This document shows positions 26,947 to 34,619 of a DNA stretch of 64,000 nucleotides, piece after piece; within the stretch, counting starts at the first letter, position 1; every line of letters starts with the position of its first letter. The position numbers and the translations under genes are program-made. The stretch is from the NCBI RefSeq assembly GCF_039872765.1, contig NZ_JBDPZC010000007.1:1-64000 (forward strand). Direction: 5' to 3'. The notes under the pieces are model-generated. The model ran no database searches. It had not been told where the DNA came from and saw nothing but the letters and a program-made list of their open reading frames with translations. This DNA comes from Roseateles_B flavus. GTDB lineage: Bacteria; Pseudomonadota; Gammaproteobacteria; Burkholderiales; Burkholderiaceae_C.

Positions 26947-27091
26947 GGTGTTCTCCACGTGGCGGAACACCCTTCCTCTCAAGGGACAGGTGTCCCAAGA
27001 AGAGGGTGTCAGCAGCCACAAGGGCTGCCGACGGAAGTGGGCAGGTGACGACTGCGACGCCGGATGGCCGGGAGCGACTCCATGAAGGAGT
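26947..27091 (-). ncRNA. radC-type structured leader RNA, copy A
   Basis: Leader of radC. Read on the minus strand it starts with hairpin ACTCC-TTCAT-GGAGT (27077-27091), then GCAG-TCGTCAC-CTGC (27041-27055), then GCAGCC/GGCTGC (27012-27028), a palindrome GGGACA-CC-TGTCCC (26983-26996) with outer arms CCTCT/AGAGG, and finally GGTGTTC/GAACACC, whose loop holds the GGAG ribosome-binding site next to the ATG. Copies B, C and D share the core hairpin with compensatory changes. It resembles the radC RNA motif described from comparative genomics; I could not check that consensus. Confidence 0.65.
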
Positions 27092-27215
27092 GAGCGAGAG
27101 GCTGAATTTTGCATTCCGGAGGCTGACCGTGCTGCTCAGGAAAGGGTGCTCAACCCATTTCGATCAGCTGGAAAGCCGTTTGTGGCTGGCTTCTTCCATT
27201 GCGGGTCCAACTGCT

Positions 27216-27551
27216 TCAGCGGGGCCGCGCCTGGCCGACGTCGACGGTCACGTGTTCCATGCAGCGGTTTCCCACGTTGAGGCACTGATCGAGGTAGATC
27301 TGCTCGAGCAAGCTCTGCGGAACCCGGATGTTCAGCTGCTCCAGCGTGTCGCCAATCGTGCGGATGTCCTGCCAGTCCTTTTCAGGTTCGCTCAGGCTGT
27401 TGTAGACGAAGACTTCGTCTGAGCATGCAGGCGAGGCCTCCGCGGCCTGGTGAATGACGTGCAGAAACAGCTCGCGCAACGGGCGGTCATAGCCCGCGAC
27501 CACGAGGACGGGCTGGCCTTCACGGCTGGTCCAGGTGAGGTGCCGGCTCAT
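27216..27551 (-). CDS. Hypothetical element protein
   Basis: 111 residues, acidic, no family recognised and no membrane segment. The N-terminus MSRHLTWTSREGQPVLVVAG begins a predicted beta-strand pair; the middle is helical with QLNIRVPQSLLEQIYLDQCL. The ATG at 27551 overlaps the stop of the upstream gene by 4 bases (ATGA), so it is the second half of a tight pair. Such small conserved pairs are common on integrative elements next to radC. Function unknown. Confidence 0.7.
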   Translation of the reverse strand: MSRHLTWTSREGQPVLVVAGYDRPLRELFLHVIHQAAEASPACSDEVFVYNSLSEPEKDWQDIRTIGDTLEQLNIRVPQSLLEQIYLDQCLNVGNRCMEHVTVDVGQARPR

Positions 27552-28099
27552 GGCTGGGTCTCGCTGCGTGTTGCGTCCAGCGCGGGCATCCGCAAAGTCT
27601 GGGGCGCAGGAGTTCTGGCCTCTTGCGGATCTGTCGGCAGCCTGGCTTGCTGCGACACGCGAGCCGAGGACCGCTGCAGCAGGAGCAACAACTCCTGTCG
27701 GGCCATGGATTGGCGTGCCTGCAGGGCCTGCTGCAGCCGGGGCGCCTCGGAGAGTTCAACGAGACCGTGCAGCTCGTCGTCACCGCAGGCCTCCCAGACT
27801 TCCACATGGAAGCGTTCTGGCTCGACATGCAGCCATGCGCAGGCGGCAGCGAACCTTCCCTCCGAGATGTCCCGGACTTGCCAGGGGCGACCCTGACGAA
27901 AGTAGCTATCGAGATCGCGCAAGGGCAGCATGACGCTCGCACCGAACTGGTTCAGCGCCGAGAGCGCGCTCAGGGCCTGCGAAATGGTGACAAGCAGCGG
28001 GGCATCGAAGCTGAGGTCCAGCCTGTCGGGCCGGTACAGCGTGGCAGTACCGATGCAGGTGAGCTCGACGCGGACCGATATGGACGTTTGATCGGACAT
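27548..28099 (-). CDS. Hypothetical element protein
   Basis: 183 residues, family not recognised. The N-terminal 80 residues look like a small alpha/beta domain (SVRVELTCIGTATLYRPDRL), and the C-terminal 60 residues are glutamine- and alanine-rich and probably helical, then a proline-rich tail. The ATG at 28099 is preferred over one at 28114 because it fits the spacing to GGAG-like bases in the leader. It is coupled by ATGA overlap to the next gene at 27551. A strong hairpin at 28148-28179 lies in its 5' region. Confidence 0.65.
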   Translation of the reverse strand: MSDQTSISVRVELTCIGTATLYRPDRLDLSFDAPLLVTISQALSALSALNQFGASVMLPLRDLDSYFRQGRPWQVRDISEGRFAAACAWLHVEPERFHVEVWEACGDDELHGLVELSEAPRLQQALQARQSMARQELLLLLQRSSARVSQQARLPTDPQEARTPAPQTLRMPALDATRSETQP

Positions 28100-28147
28100 G
28101 ATGATGGTCTCCAATGGGGGCGCCGGCGATCGACGATGCCGGCTCTG

Positions 28148-28179
28148 GAGCCCTGTCGCCCGTAAGGGCGGCAGGGCTC
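28148..28179. other. Strong hairpin with GTAA loop
   Basis: GAGCCCTG-T-CGCCC, loop GTAA, GGGCG-G-CAGGGCTC form a 14-base-pair stem with one T/G position that is a wobble pair in RNA. It lies between two minus-strand genes (stop at 28211, start at 28099) without a T-run, so attenuation or RNA processing is more likely than termination. Confidence 0.5.
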
Positions 28180-28210
28180 GTGGCTCAGGCGGTCAAGTCC
28201 TCGGTGCGAT

Positions 28211-28789
28211 TCACGCGACTTGCCGCAGTGCGGTGAAGAGCTGTTGGATCAAGGCCGGCTCACCCTTCTCCAAAGCCTGGCACGCGCGTGCAACGTGGGG
28301 TTGCACGACCGCGGGCGTCAGGTCCACGGCCTCGATATGCAGCAGCACCGTGCCCAGGCGGGAACGGACCGTGAGCACCCCGCGATCCCGGGTCCACAGC
28401 GCATCGCTTTGGTCCGTCGGTTGCGCCTGGTGCCCTTCGCTCGCCAGTTGCAGGGCCATCACGAAGGTGTCGGCGGTGGCCACATCTTCGAGATCGCCAT
28501 AGTCACGGCTGTAGAAGCGGACCTCGTAGCGCCCGGGCGGCAGCTGTGGCCATTCGTCTGGCGAGGGCAGGGCCGGCGCGGCCTGCTGGCTCGCATCGAT
28601 CGGCCGGACGACCTGGTCGTCGAGCAGTCGATCGAGCTTCAGCAACAGCGCGTCTGCATGTGCGCGGTCTTCGAGCGTCAGGCCCGTGCGCATGTTCAGG
28701 ATCTCCTTCATCATCAGACGAAGTTCCTGAGCGATGGCACGTTCAGCGCGCTGCTCGATGGAGCGCAATGCGTCAGAGGTGGTGCTCAT
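28211..28789 (-). CDS. Hypothetical element protein
   Basis: 192 residues. Residues 1-70 are predicted helical and coiled-coil-like (RSIEQRAERAIAQELRLMMK); the second half looks like an alpha/beta domain with RYEVRFYSRDYGDLEDVATA. No family recognised, no membrane segment. The ATG at 28789 has GGAG upstream. It probably belongs to a minus-strand run with the genes at 28885, 27548 and 27216, separated from the next by a hairpin-rich gap. Confidence 0.65.
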   Translation of the reverse strand: MSTTSDALRSIEQRAERAIAQELRLMMKEILNMRTGLTLEDRAHADALLLKLDRLLDDQVVRPIDASQQAAPALPSPDEWPQLPPGRYEVRFYSRDYGDLEDVATADTFVMALQLASEGHQAQPTDQSDALWTRDRGVLTVRSRLGTVLLHIEAVDLTPAVVQPHVARACQALEKGEPALIQQLFTALRQVA

Positions 28790-28884
28790 ATCGGGGCTCC
28801 TTTGTGTGAGCAGAAAGCAAAGTTGGGGGGCGAAGCCACGCGGAACTGGATCAAGGGGAGCCAGGTCACACGGGCTTGAGCGAC

Positions 28885-29352
28885 TCAGGTGGAAGCCGAT
28901 GTGGCCTTCTCCGGGCTTGCGGGGACGATGGCCAGGACATCCGACGGCGGCTTGCGGCTACGACGCGCGGGCGTCGCGCTGGCTTGTGCGGCGGGCACTG
29001 CTGCGAGTGCGGCGACCGGCAGTGCTTCGACCGCGATGTCGCCGGTCGTGCTTGCCACACGGCGCAACTGTTGCCACGGCAGCACGAAGAGTGAGTGCAG
29101 CAACCAGCGCACGAAGGCGCCGATCCGCTCGTTGCGCTCCTGCCTTGCGTGCGCACGTCGCAAGGACTCTTTGCACGAGAGATAGAGCGCCAGGTGGGCG
29201 CTTTTCATCTCGGCATCGCGCTCCAACTGGGCGAGGACTTCCTGGGCGAGGGTGGGATCCTCCCGCACGCGTTGGTAGAACTCGACCCAGGCTTTCTCTT
29301 CCTCGGCAATGACGCTGGGGCGCCGGGGGCGAGGACGCTTCTCTGGGGACAT
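28885..29352 (-). CDS. Hypothetical element protein
   Basis: 155 residues, family not recognised. The N-terminus is basic (MSPEKRPRPRRPS), followed by a long charged helix (EEEKAWVEFYQRVREDPTLA), a weakly hydrophobic segment FVRWLLHSLFVLPWQQLRRV that could touch a membrane, and an alanine-rich tail. The ATG at 29352 is preceded by GGAG and by CCCCCTGGGAACGGGTGCCC, similar to the palindromes in the radC-type leaders, so it may share their control. It is divergent from the small gene at 29477. Confidence 0.6.
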   Translation of the reverse strand: MSPEKRPRPRRPSVIAEEEKAWVEFYQRVREDPTLAQEVLAQLERDAEMKSAHLALYLSCKESLRRAHARQERNERIGAFVRWLLHSLFVLPWQQLRRVASTTGDIAVEALPVAALAAVPAAQASATPARRSRKPPSDVLAIVPASPEKATSAST

Positions 29353-29476
29353 GGTGGGCTCCTGGTTGTTGACAGGGGGGCACCCGTTCCCAGGGGGAGA
29401 CGAATGAGGCTCCCCGGGCTTGCATGTCTGCACGACGTGGCTACGCTGGAGGCCTCTCCTTTCAGGAAGGACCAGC

Positions 29477-29734
29477 ATGTTGCGCGCAGGTGATTCACTC
29501 AGGTTCACACCCGCCGAAATCGAGGAGTTCCGATCGCTCGGAATCGATTTCGACGGTGTGCGAACACAGACCGACGTCGAGACGGCGCTGGTCCAATGGA
29601 CGGGCGTGCTCGACGAAGAGCGGCCTGATCTGCTGGAGAAGATCGCGTTGGAACTGGCCAGGGCCAAGGAGGTGTCACCACCTCCACGACTCAGCGTCGT
29701 TGGCCCCGTGTGCGGTTGTCCTGAGCGATCTTGA
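29477..29734 (+). CDS. Small hypothetical protein
   Basis: 85 residues. The N-terminal 65 are acidic and helical (TPAEIEEFRSLGIDFDGVRT and ERPDLLEKIALELARAKE), typical of small regulators or adaptor proteins, but no family was recognised. The ATG at 29477 has AGGAAGG 6 bases upstream. Its last 44 bases overlap the convergent gene at 29691-29888, so the tail after KEVSPPP may be a run-on. It is divergent from the gene at 28885. Confidence 0.55.
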   Translation: MLRAGDSLRFTPAEIEEFRSLGIDFDGVRTQTDVETALVQWTGVLDEERPDLLEKIALELARAKEVSPPPRLSVVGPVCGCPERS

Positions 29735-29888
29735 TCCAGCGGTCGGCGATCGTGTCCAAGTAGACGAGATCGTCGGCCTCGATGTCGCCCGACTTGCGAA
29801 GACGGGCAATGACTTCCTTGACCAGTTGAGGGTCTTCCTTGGCGAGTTGGATCGCCAGGGCTGCGATGCGCGAGCGGTAGCCGAGCAT
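29691..29888 (-). CDS. Small hypothetical protein
   Basis: 65 residues, basic C-terminus, helical (SRIAALAIQLAKEDPQLVKE and RLRKSGDIEADDLVYLDTIA). The end RWIKIAQDNRTRGQRR is strongly basic. The start at 29888 lies 2 bases after the stop of the small gene at 29891, so the two are probably co-transcribed from the structured leader at 30071-30380. The 3' end overlaps the convergent gene at 29477. Function unknown; size and charge suit a nucleic-acid-binding or adaptor protein. Confidence 0.55.
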   Translation of the reverse strand: MLGYRSRIAALAIQLAKEDPQLVKEVIARLRKSGDIEADDLVYLDTIADRWIKIAQDNRTRGQRR

Positions 29889-29890
29889 GC

Positions 29891-30070
29891 TCAGCCCTCC
29901 GCGTTGCGCAGGGTCTCGGCGTCCGCGGTCGCGCCCGAAGACGGGGACAGCGGACGCAGCAGCGCGGCCAGAGGCCGCGACTGCGCCAGGGAAGGGCGGG
30001 GCTGGCCCGATCCTCCCAGCAGCACGCAGGTGCGTGCGCTCAGCGATCTGCAGGTGATCGATGCGTACAT
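29891..30070 (-). CDS. Leader-controlled small protein
   Basis: 59 residues, serine-, leucine- and alanine-rich (YASITCRSLSARTCVLLGGS), with no family match. Support comes from context: its ATG at 30070 directly follows a hairpin GGTGTTC/GAACACC with AAAGGAG in the loop, the same arrangement as at radC, preceded by a perfect 29-base palindrome and a radC-type RNA core. It overlaps nothing and leads the gene at 29691-29888. It could be a true small protein or a translated leader. Confidence 0.45.
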   Translation of the reverse strand: MYASITCRSLSARTCVLLGGSGQPRPSLAQSRPLAALLRPLSPSSGATADAETLRNAEG

Positions 30071-30380
30071 GGTGTTCTCCTTTGAAGAAAGAGGAACACC
30101 TCGCCCCCATGGGAACAGTGTTCCCATGGGGGGGCTTCGCCCGTGAGGGCAAAGAGGCTCAGTGGCAACGCACAGGGGCGTGCCGCAAAGGCCCTGCATG
30201 CCGGGTGGCAGCTGGGCGGACTCAGGACTGAAAGGCTCCAGATCGGACGAACCGACGAGGGTAGGGCGGCGGCTGGCTCAAAGGCCGAAGCACGCCACCT
30301 GGGGGACGAGGAGGCGGGTAACGACCGCGACGCCAGCTGGGCTGGACTTCGTGCCCCCAATGAAGGGTGGCGACGAAGGC
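30071..30380 (-). ncRNA. radC-type structured leader RNA, copy B
   Basis: Upstream part (30314-30380): CACCC-TTCATT-GGGGG-like hairpin, then CCAGC/GCTGG (30333-30345), then the core GCGG-TCGTTAC-CCGC (30314-30328). About 180 bases later come the perfect palindrome at 30104-30132 and the terminal hairpin GGTGTTC/GAACACC enclosing AAAGGAG before the ATG at 30070. Compared with copy A, an A-T pair in the core stem is replaced by G-C, a compensatory change. The intervening 180 bases are GC-rich and unassigned. Confidence 0.6.
30104..30132. repeat. Perfect 29-base palindrome
   Basis: Left arm CCCCCATGGGAACA (30104-30117), one central G, right arm TGTTCCCATGGGGG (30119-30132), a perfect inverted repeat. 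A related GGGACA...TGTCCC palindrome lies at 26983-26996 and an imperfect GGGAA...TTCCC one at 41011-41036, each about 35-50 bases before an ATG. It could be an operator for a dimeric regulator or an RNA hairpin. Confidence 0.7.
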
Positions 30381-30689
30381 TGTGCAGACACGATGTCCGC
30401 GAGAGCCATCCCAGTATGGGCAGGCGTCTCAGCTTCCTCAAGCGTGCTCACTGCCGAAAGGCAGGAAGCCAGCCGCAATGCGCCGTGATCGGGGGATGTG
30501 TGGCTGGAGTTGGCTCTTTGTCTGCTGAGGATGTGGGGCTGTATCGGCTCTGACGATCCTGCGGATGCAGGGGCGCGCCTATAGGAGCGCCGGCCCCCTC
30601 GCTCAAGGCTGCTGCAGGTCCTGTGCCGTGTAATTACATGAAGTATTAAAAAATAGGATAATCTTGGTAATCTTCCTATGGAGCACGCC
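30381..30689. other. Intergenic region upstream of toxin-antitoxin
   Basis: 309 bases between the divergent leader B and the antitoxin gene. The left two thirds are GC-rich with no gene I can support; the right part is AT-rich and carries the toxin-antitoxin promoter at 30629-30662. Confidence 0.5.
30629..30662 (+). promoter_or_regulatory. Toxin-antitoxin promoter with palindrome
   Basis: TTACAT (30634-30639) and GATAAT (30657-30662) with a 17-base spacer make a promoter 27 bases before the antitoxin ATG at 30690. The palindrome TGTAATTACA (30629-30638) overlaps the -35 element, the usual place for an autoregulating antitoxin to bind. Confidence 0.5.
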
Positions 30690-31361
30690 ATGACCGCCAT
30701 CCGTGACACTGCAGCTTTCGCTACCTTGGTGGGCACCCCAAGCGAGGTGCGCAGCCGGCTCGACAAGGTCAAAGCCGAGCAGGTGATCGTGCTGCCCGTA
30801 GCACGGGCGGACGCCGAGCATGCAGGCGTGCTGGCCCAGACGCTCGTCAGCGTCATGTCGTTCATCAACGAGGCGCTGCGCGAACAGAACGAGCAGACCC
30901 TGAAGGATTTGGTCAACGCCGTGGTGCCCAAGGCACCTCCCGAGCCGACCTTGCTTCGCGAAGCGGCGATGCTCGCACGTTCGCGCAAGGCCGTGTTGGC
31001 AAGTGCGGACTGGCTGACCGCTGCAAAGCTGGCCGAACTGGCTGGATTGAGCGCAAGCAATCCGAGCACGCAGCCCAACAAGTGGAAGCGCCAGCGTCAG
31101 ATCTTTGCGATCCATCACAACGGCGTCGATTACTTTCCCGGCTATGGCCTGGACCCGGAAACCGACTGGAGGCCACGTAAAGCCCTGAAGTCCGTCCTGG
31201 AGGTCTTTGGCGACGAGAAGGATGGCTGGGGGTTGGCCTACTGGTTCCTCTCGGCCAACAGCTTCCTGGGTGGCCGACGCCCGCAGGATGTGCTGGCGAC
31301 CCAGCCGGAGCAGGTCGTTGCTGCTGCCAGCGACGAGATGGAGGGCGTTGTGCATGCCTAA
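30690..31361 (+). CDS. Xre/MbcA-type antitoxin
   Basis: 223 residues. The last 60 (WGLAYWFLSANSFLGGRRPQ and DVLATQPEQVV) match the toxin-binding C-terminal domain of MbcA/ParS/Xre antitoxins; the middle (ADWLTAAKLAELAGLSASNP) is a DNA-binding helix-turn-helix-like part. It neutralises the RES toxin encoded by the next gene, whose start it overlaps by 8 bases. The ATG at 30690 is chosen because GGAG at 30680-30683 lies 6 bases upstream; an ATG at 30678 overlaps that site. The N-terminal 90 residues are longer than in classical MbcA. The complex probably represses its own promoter. Confidence 0.75.
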   Translation: MTAIRDTAAFATLVGTPSEVRSRLDKVKAEQVIVLPVARADAEHAGVLAQTLVSVMSFINEALREQNEQTLKDLVNAVVPKAPPEPTLLREAAMLARSRKAVLASADWLTAAKLAELAGLSASNPSTQPNKWKRQRQIFAIHHNGVDYFPGYGLDPETDWRPRKALKSVLEVFGDEKDGWGLAYWFLSANSFLGGRRPQDVLATQPEQVVAAASDEMEGVVHA

Positions 31362-32067
31362 GCCGCGCAAAACCGCCTCGGCCGCCGTTCAGGCATCTCC
31401 CGCGGACGGCGGCGGCACCACAACTCCGGCGCCACCGGCGACGCTGCATATCACTGCGTGGACACTGCCCGCCAAACAGGTGCTGCACCGTGTGCATCAG
31501 GACCAGTACCGAGCCGACCAGTTCAATCCGGGGCTGAAGGGCAACGCGCGTTTCAGTCCGATCCACGATGCCAAGGGCGATCACATCCCGACCCTCTATG
31601 CCGCGGTCACCTTTGATGCGGCCGCCATGGAGTCCGTGTTTCATGATGTCTCGCATGCACCCGGCTTCAAGCACTACGACAAGCGCAAGCTCGAAGGGCA
31701 AATGCACTCCGAGCTTCAGGTCGAGCGCGAGCTGAACCTCGCCGACCTCAGCAGCGTGCCGTTGCGCAAGCTGGGTGTGCAGCGCAAGCAGCTCATTGAC
31801 ACCGAAAAGGACCAGTACCCGGCGACGCAACGCTGGGCCGAGGCTATCCATGCCCAGCATCCGGACATCCAGGGCTTGTCCTGGATCTCGCGCCAGGACG
31901 ATTCGGCTCGCGCGGTGATGCTGTTCGGTGACAGGATCCCCCAGGGTGCGCTGCAGCAGGTTGGCGATTCGCGCAGCCTGCTGACGGACGAGCAGAGCTA
32001 TGGGCGGCTACTGACCCTGGCTGATCGGATTGGCGTGGACATCGTGCCGGGCAAGGGGATGCCCTAG
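31354..32067 (+). CDS. RES-domain toxin
   Basis: 237 residues. After a basic and proline-rich start, VLHRVHQDQYRADQFNPGLK, then ARFSPIHDAKGDHIPTLYAA and TFDAAAMESVFHDV follow the RES family, named after its conserved arginine, glutamate and serine. RES toxins such as MbcT destroy cellular NAD+. R46, the R66-F-S68 segment and the E of AAMESVF are present. The start at 31354 overlaps the antitoxin gene by 8 bases, as expected for a coupled pair. It likely stabilises the element or serves abortive infection. Confidence 0.85.
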   Translation: MPKPRKTASAAVQASPADGGGTTTPAPPATLHITAWTLPAKQVLHRVHQDQYRADQFNPGLKGNARFSPIHDAKGDHIPTLYAAVTFDAAAMESVFHDVSHAPGFKHYDKRKLEGQMHSELQVERELNLADLSSVPLRKLGVQRKQLIDTEKDQYPATQRWAEAIHAQHPDIQGLSWISRQDDSARAVMLFGDRIPQGALQQVGDSRSLLTDEQSYGRLLTLADRIGVDIVPGKGMP

Positions 32068-32125
32068 TTCAAACCTGGGAATCAGGCGGGTCTTCTCCCG
32101 CAAGACACTCTCTCAGCAAGATGAC

Positions 32126-32902
32126 ATGGCGCGATACGAACGAACCCAGCCCGGCAATCCACACCAGTTGACCATCCGGCAGCACCTGCTGCCCAGTCGG
32201 ACCATCTCGCGTTTCTGTGGGCGCGACGGCCTGGTGCATATGCGCTTGTCCGAGCGGGCCGTCGAGCTTCGGCTCAGACCGGACAACCATCTCTTTTGCA
32301 CGATGAGGTCGTGGGATCAGCGAGCCGAGTCTGGCTTTGGCAAAGCGATTGAGGACGGCTACCAGGTCATCGCCGATCGCCTCGTCAGCCGATCACTGAC
32401 GAGCCTCGCTGCGGACATGCACGGTGCGATCACGGAGATGTACCTGCTTTGGCGGTACCGATGCCTTCGCGCCCGCGACCCGCTGCCAGACCTAGCTATC
32501 AACGGTGTGACAGGAAATCCTGATCTCGATCTGGACGCTCAGGAGCAACTGGAAAAAAGCCGGGTGATGTTCATCAAGCCCGATGGCACGCTGCCAGGAC
32601 GGGTAGTGGCGGGCATGATGCTGCAGAGCGCCATTGACAGTGACTGGGAGAGCGGTGCCCATGCCATGCGCTGGGGCGTCTTCTCCAGTGGCGAGCTGGA
32701 ATTCCTGGTTCCGGACGCTTTCATCGACCAGCCGATCCTGCCGGTGGCGCCCGGCATCTGTCTCGCCGCTGGCGCCAGCGACGCGGAACTGACCTTGGAA
32801 GAAGTGGCTCGGGTAAATCGCGAAGCCGTTCGGGCTGCCAGCAAGTACTGGTTCGTCCATGACGTCGTCCGTTGCCCGGTGATGCGGGCAACTGCGCCCT
32901 GA
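32126..32902 (+). CDS. Hypothetical protein
   Basis: 258 residues, no family firmly recognised. The N-terminus (HQLTIRQHLLPSRTISRFCG) loosely recalls the HHFVP-LL start of DUF4238 proteins, but the rest does not clearly match. It is largely alpha/beta without membrane segments; LAADMHGAITEMYLLWRYRC is a likely helix. The ATG at 32126 has only a weak ribosome-binding site. It follows the toxin gene by 58 bases on the same strand and may be co-transcribed with it. Role unknown; an accessory toxin or defence protein is possible. Confidence 0.6.
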   Translation: MARYERTQPGNPHQLTIRQHLLPSRTISRFCGRDGLVHMRLSERAVELRLRPDNHLFCTMRSWDQRAESGFGKAIEDGYQVIADRLVSRSLTSLAADMHGAITEMYLLWRYRCLRARDPLPDLAINGVTGNPDLDLDAQEQLEKSRVMFIKPDGTLPGRVVAGMMLQSAIDSDWESGAHAMRWGVFSSGELEFLVPDAFIDQPILPVAPGICLAAGASDAELTLEEVARVNREAVRAASKYWFVHDVVRCPVMRATAP

Positions 32903-32936
32903 GTGGCTTCCCCGAGGTGCAGACGGCGTGAAGCGC

Positions 32937-33254
32937 TCAGTTCAGATGCTGATGCAGCAGCCGCTGGAACTCGGGGCGCAGCGTGCCGGAGGCATCGATC
33001 GACAGGACGTCAGGCGGGCCACCGGGCCAACACAGCTGTCCCTGCACACCATCGAATGTCAGCACGGCACGATCAAACACCCGCTTTTCGGACAGTTTTC
33101 CGTCTAGTAGCTGTAGGACCGTGACCATATTGCCTTCGATCCAGAGCCACTGCCGAGCACCGTCGACGAGCGCCTGTAGCTGCACCAGTTCAATCTCCAC
33201 AAGACAGCCATGGGCGGCATTGAACAGCTGGAGCACGGTGTACCGGACGGGCAT
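32937..33254 (-). CDS. Hypothetical protein
   Basis: 105 residues, predicted mostly beta (YTVLQLFNAAHGCLVEIELV, then AVLTFDGVQGQLCWPGG), ending in EFQRLLHQHLN. No family recognised. The opposite-strand frames are serine- and cysteine-rich and look like shadows, which supports this strand. Its last residues, HQHLN, also end the small protein at 40847, perhaps by chance. Convergent with the gene at 32126. Confidence 0.5.
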   Translation of the reverse strand: MPVRYTVLQLFNAAHGCLVEIELVQLQALVDGARQWLWIEGNMVTVLQLLDGKLSEKRVFDRAVLTFDGVQGQLCWPGGPPDVLSIDASGTLRPEFQRLLHQHLN

Positions 33255-33356
33255 GGAAAAGGGGGGGCGGTGCGCGGGAATGCTTGATTGTCACCGCGCC
33301 GGGTGCTTGCCGCTCCTATGGGGACATCCAGTAGATGCCATGGCCGGACCTTCGCG

Positions 33357-33919
33357 GTGCTGCCCAGACCTGAAAACGTAGCGCTACACGACTCAGCTGT
33401 GGGCGACCAGATCAGCCTAGCGAGTAGCTCGGCGTTCCCGAACATGCTCACGCCATAGGGGGCAAGTTCGGGAGGCGCACCTGGCCCTCCGAGGCCCCTG
33501 CAGCCAGCAGGCTCATCTTGGACCCGAAGAATGGCGGCCTGAACATCCTCAAGGCAGAGGTCAAGAGCCGCTCTGGCATGACGACGGCCGTCATCAATGA
33601 AGCCAGAGCAGCGCTTTGTGCCAACAGCGGGCTCCCGTCGCCGCATGCGCTCGCGTTCGTCGCCGACCGTTCGAACGAGGCCGGCGACACGGTGCTCAGC
33701 AATGCATTGGACAAGGCCCTGCTCATGGACGGTATTCGCGCCTCCCAGGTCTCGCACATGCTGTTCACGTTCTCCGGCAACGACCCGTTGAAGTTACTGA
33801 AAGCCAACCTGCAGTCCTATGCCGGGCCGGTCCCGCAGCACTATGTCGGCCTTCGTGTCGAAGGACACCAGGACTTCATCAAGGCGGTTTTCGCGGCTAT
33901 CGGCACGGGAGGCAAGTAA
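33357..33919 (+). pseudogene. Nuclease-like gene remnant (EVKSR motif)
   Basis: From about 33428 the frame reads FGRRTW, then ASRLILDPKNGGLNILKAEV and KSRSGMTTAVINEARAALCA, then a C-terminal domain with SHMLFTFSGNDPLKLLKA. ILKAEVKSR looks like the ExK half of a PD-(D/E)XK nuclease, but no normal start or N-terminal half exists in this frame. A coding-looking stretch in another frame (33357-33458, with NVALHDSAVGDQISLA) suggests the 5' part is frame-shifted. The stop overlaps the next ATG (TAATG), a remnant of translational coupling to the helicase-like gene. It could be the HamA-like half of a Hachiman-type pair; inference only. Confidence 0.5.
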
Positions 33920-34470
33920 TGGCTGCGACGCTTGAGGAACTGAGAGCCAACATCGACGCGGCCATTGTGCCTGGATACCGGGCTCGACTCCTCGCCCGCG
34001 GCCAGGCGCGCGCAATGATCTGGCGCGATGGCGCTCTGCCGCAGGACGCACCGAACTTCGGCGTCGAGCTATCGGACGACCTGCTGGCCTATGGCTACTC
34101 GCTGTTGCAGCATGGCCTGCGCTACATCGACATGGGCGGCGATGGGGAGACGGCCCGCAAGGCCTTCGAGGTGGCCGCCGAAGCGCTCGAAGCCGTTGTT
34201 GCGCGAGGGGCGGCCAGCGCGGAGCGCGACTTCCATCGCCTCGTCGCTGCGGCGGCCTATCACTTGGGGCGCTTTTCGGCGCGAGCCTATTCGTTGCTGT
34301 ATCAGGGGTTGGACGCCCAGTTCCACGGGTTTGATCGTCGCGACCTCAATCGGCGATCTCGGCAAGTTCAATTTGGAGTATCTGGGGCCTGGTCACGTGG
34401 ACCGCGGCTCAGCGCAGCGGCCTTGACAGGAGATAGCGGTGGAGGAAGAACTGATTCAGAATCAACCTGA
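33919..34470 (+). pseudogene. Truncated helicase N-terminal fragment
   Basis: Residues 1-130 look genuinely conserved: LEELRANIDAAIVPGYRARL, LSDDLLAYGYSLLQHGLRYI, KAFEVAAEALEAVVARG and FHRLVAAAAYHLGRFSARAY. From memory this helical start belongs to very large DEAD/DEAH helicases of two-gene defence systems. After YSLLYQGLD the frame turns into a non-conserved basic tail, while another frame reads VATSIGDLGKFNLEYLGP, so the gene is broken near 34330 and the helicase body is gone. It overlaps the upstream nuclease-like remnant by TAATG. Confidence 0.45.
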
Positions 34471-34589
34471 GAAATCTTCATCGGCACGACATCAACCTGA
34501 CGTGTGTCGTCTCCGGTGAGCCTGTCAAGGCACCCAATGGCGGAATGCCGAAGCGCTACAGCTCCAGCGCTTTCGTGGTCGATGTCTGA
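34471..34589 (+). pseudogene. 3' gene fragment of unknown origin
   Basis: In one frame the plus strand reads DINLTCVVSGEPVKAPNGGM, then PKRYSSSAFVVDV and a stop at 34587-34589. This has the look of a real protein C-terminus but has no start and is too short to assign. It may be the far end of the helicase gene whose N-terminus survives at 33919, left by an internal deletion. Confidence 0.3.
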
Positions 34590-34619
34590 CAAGGGGCGTT
34601 CACTTGGCGGGACGGGACA

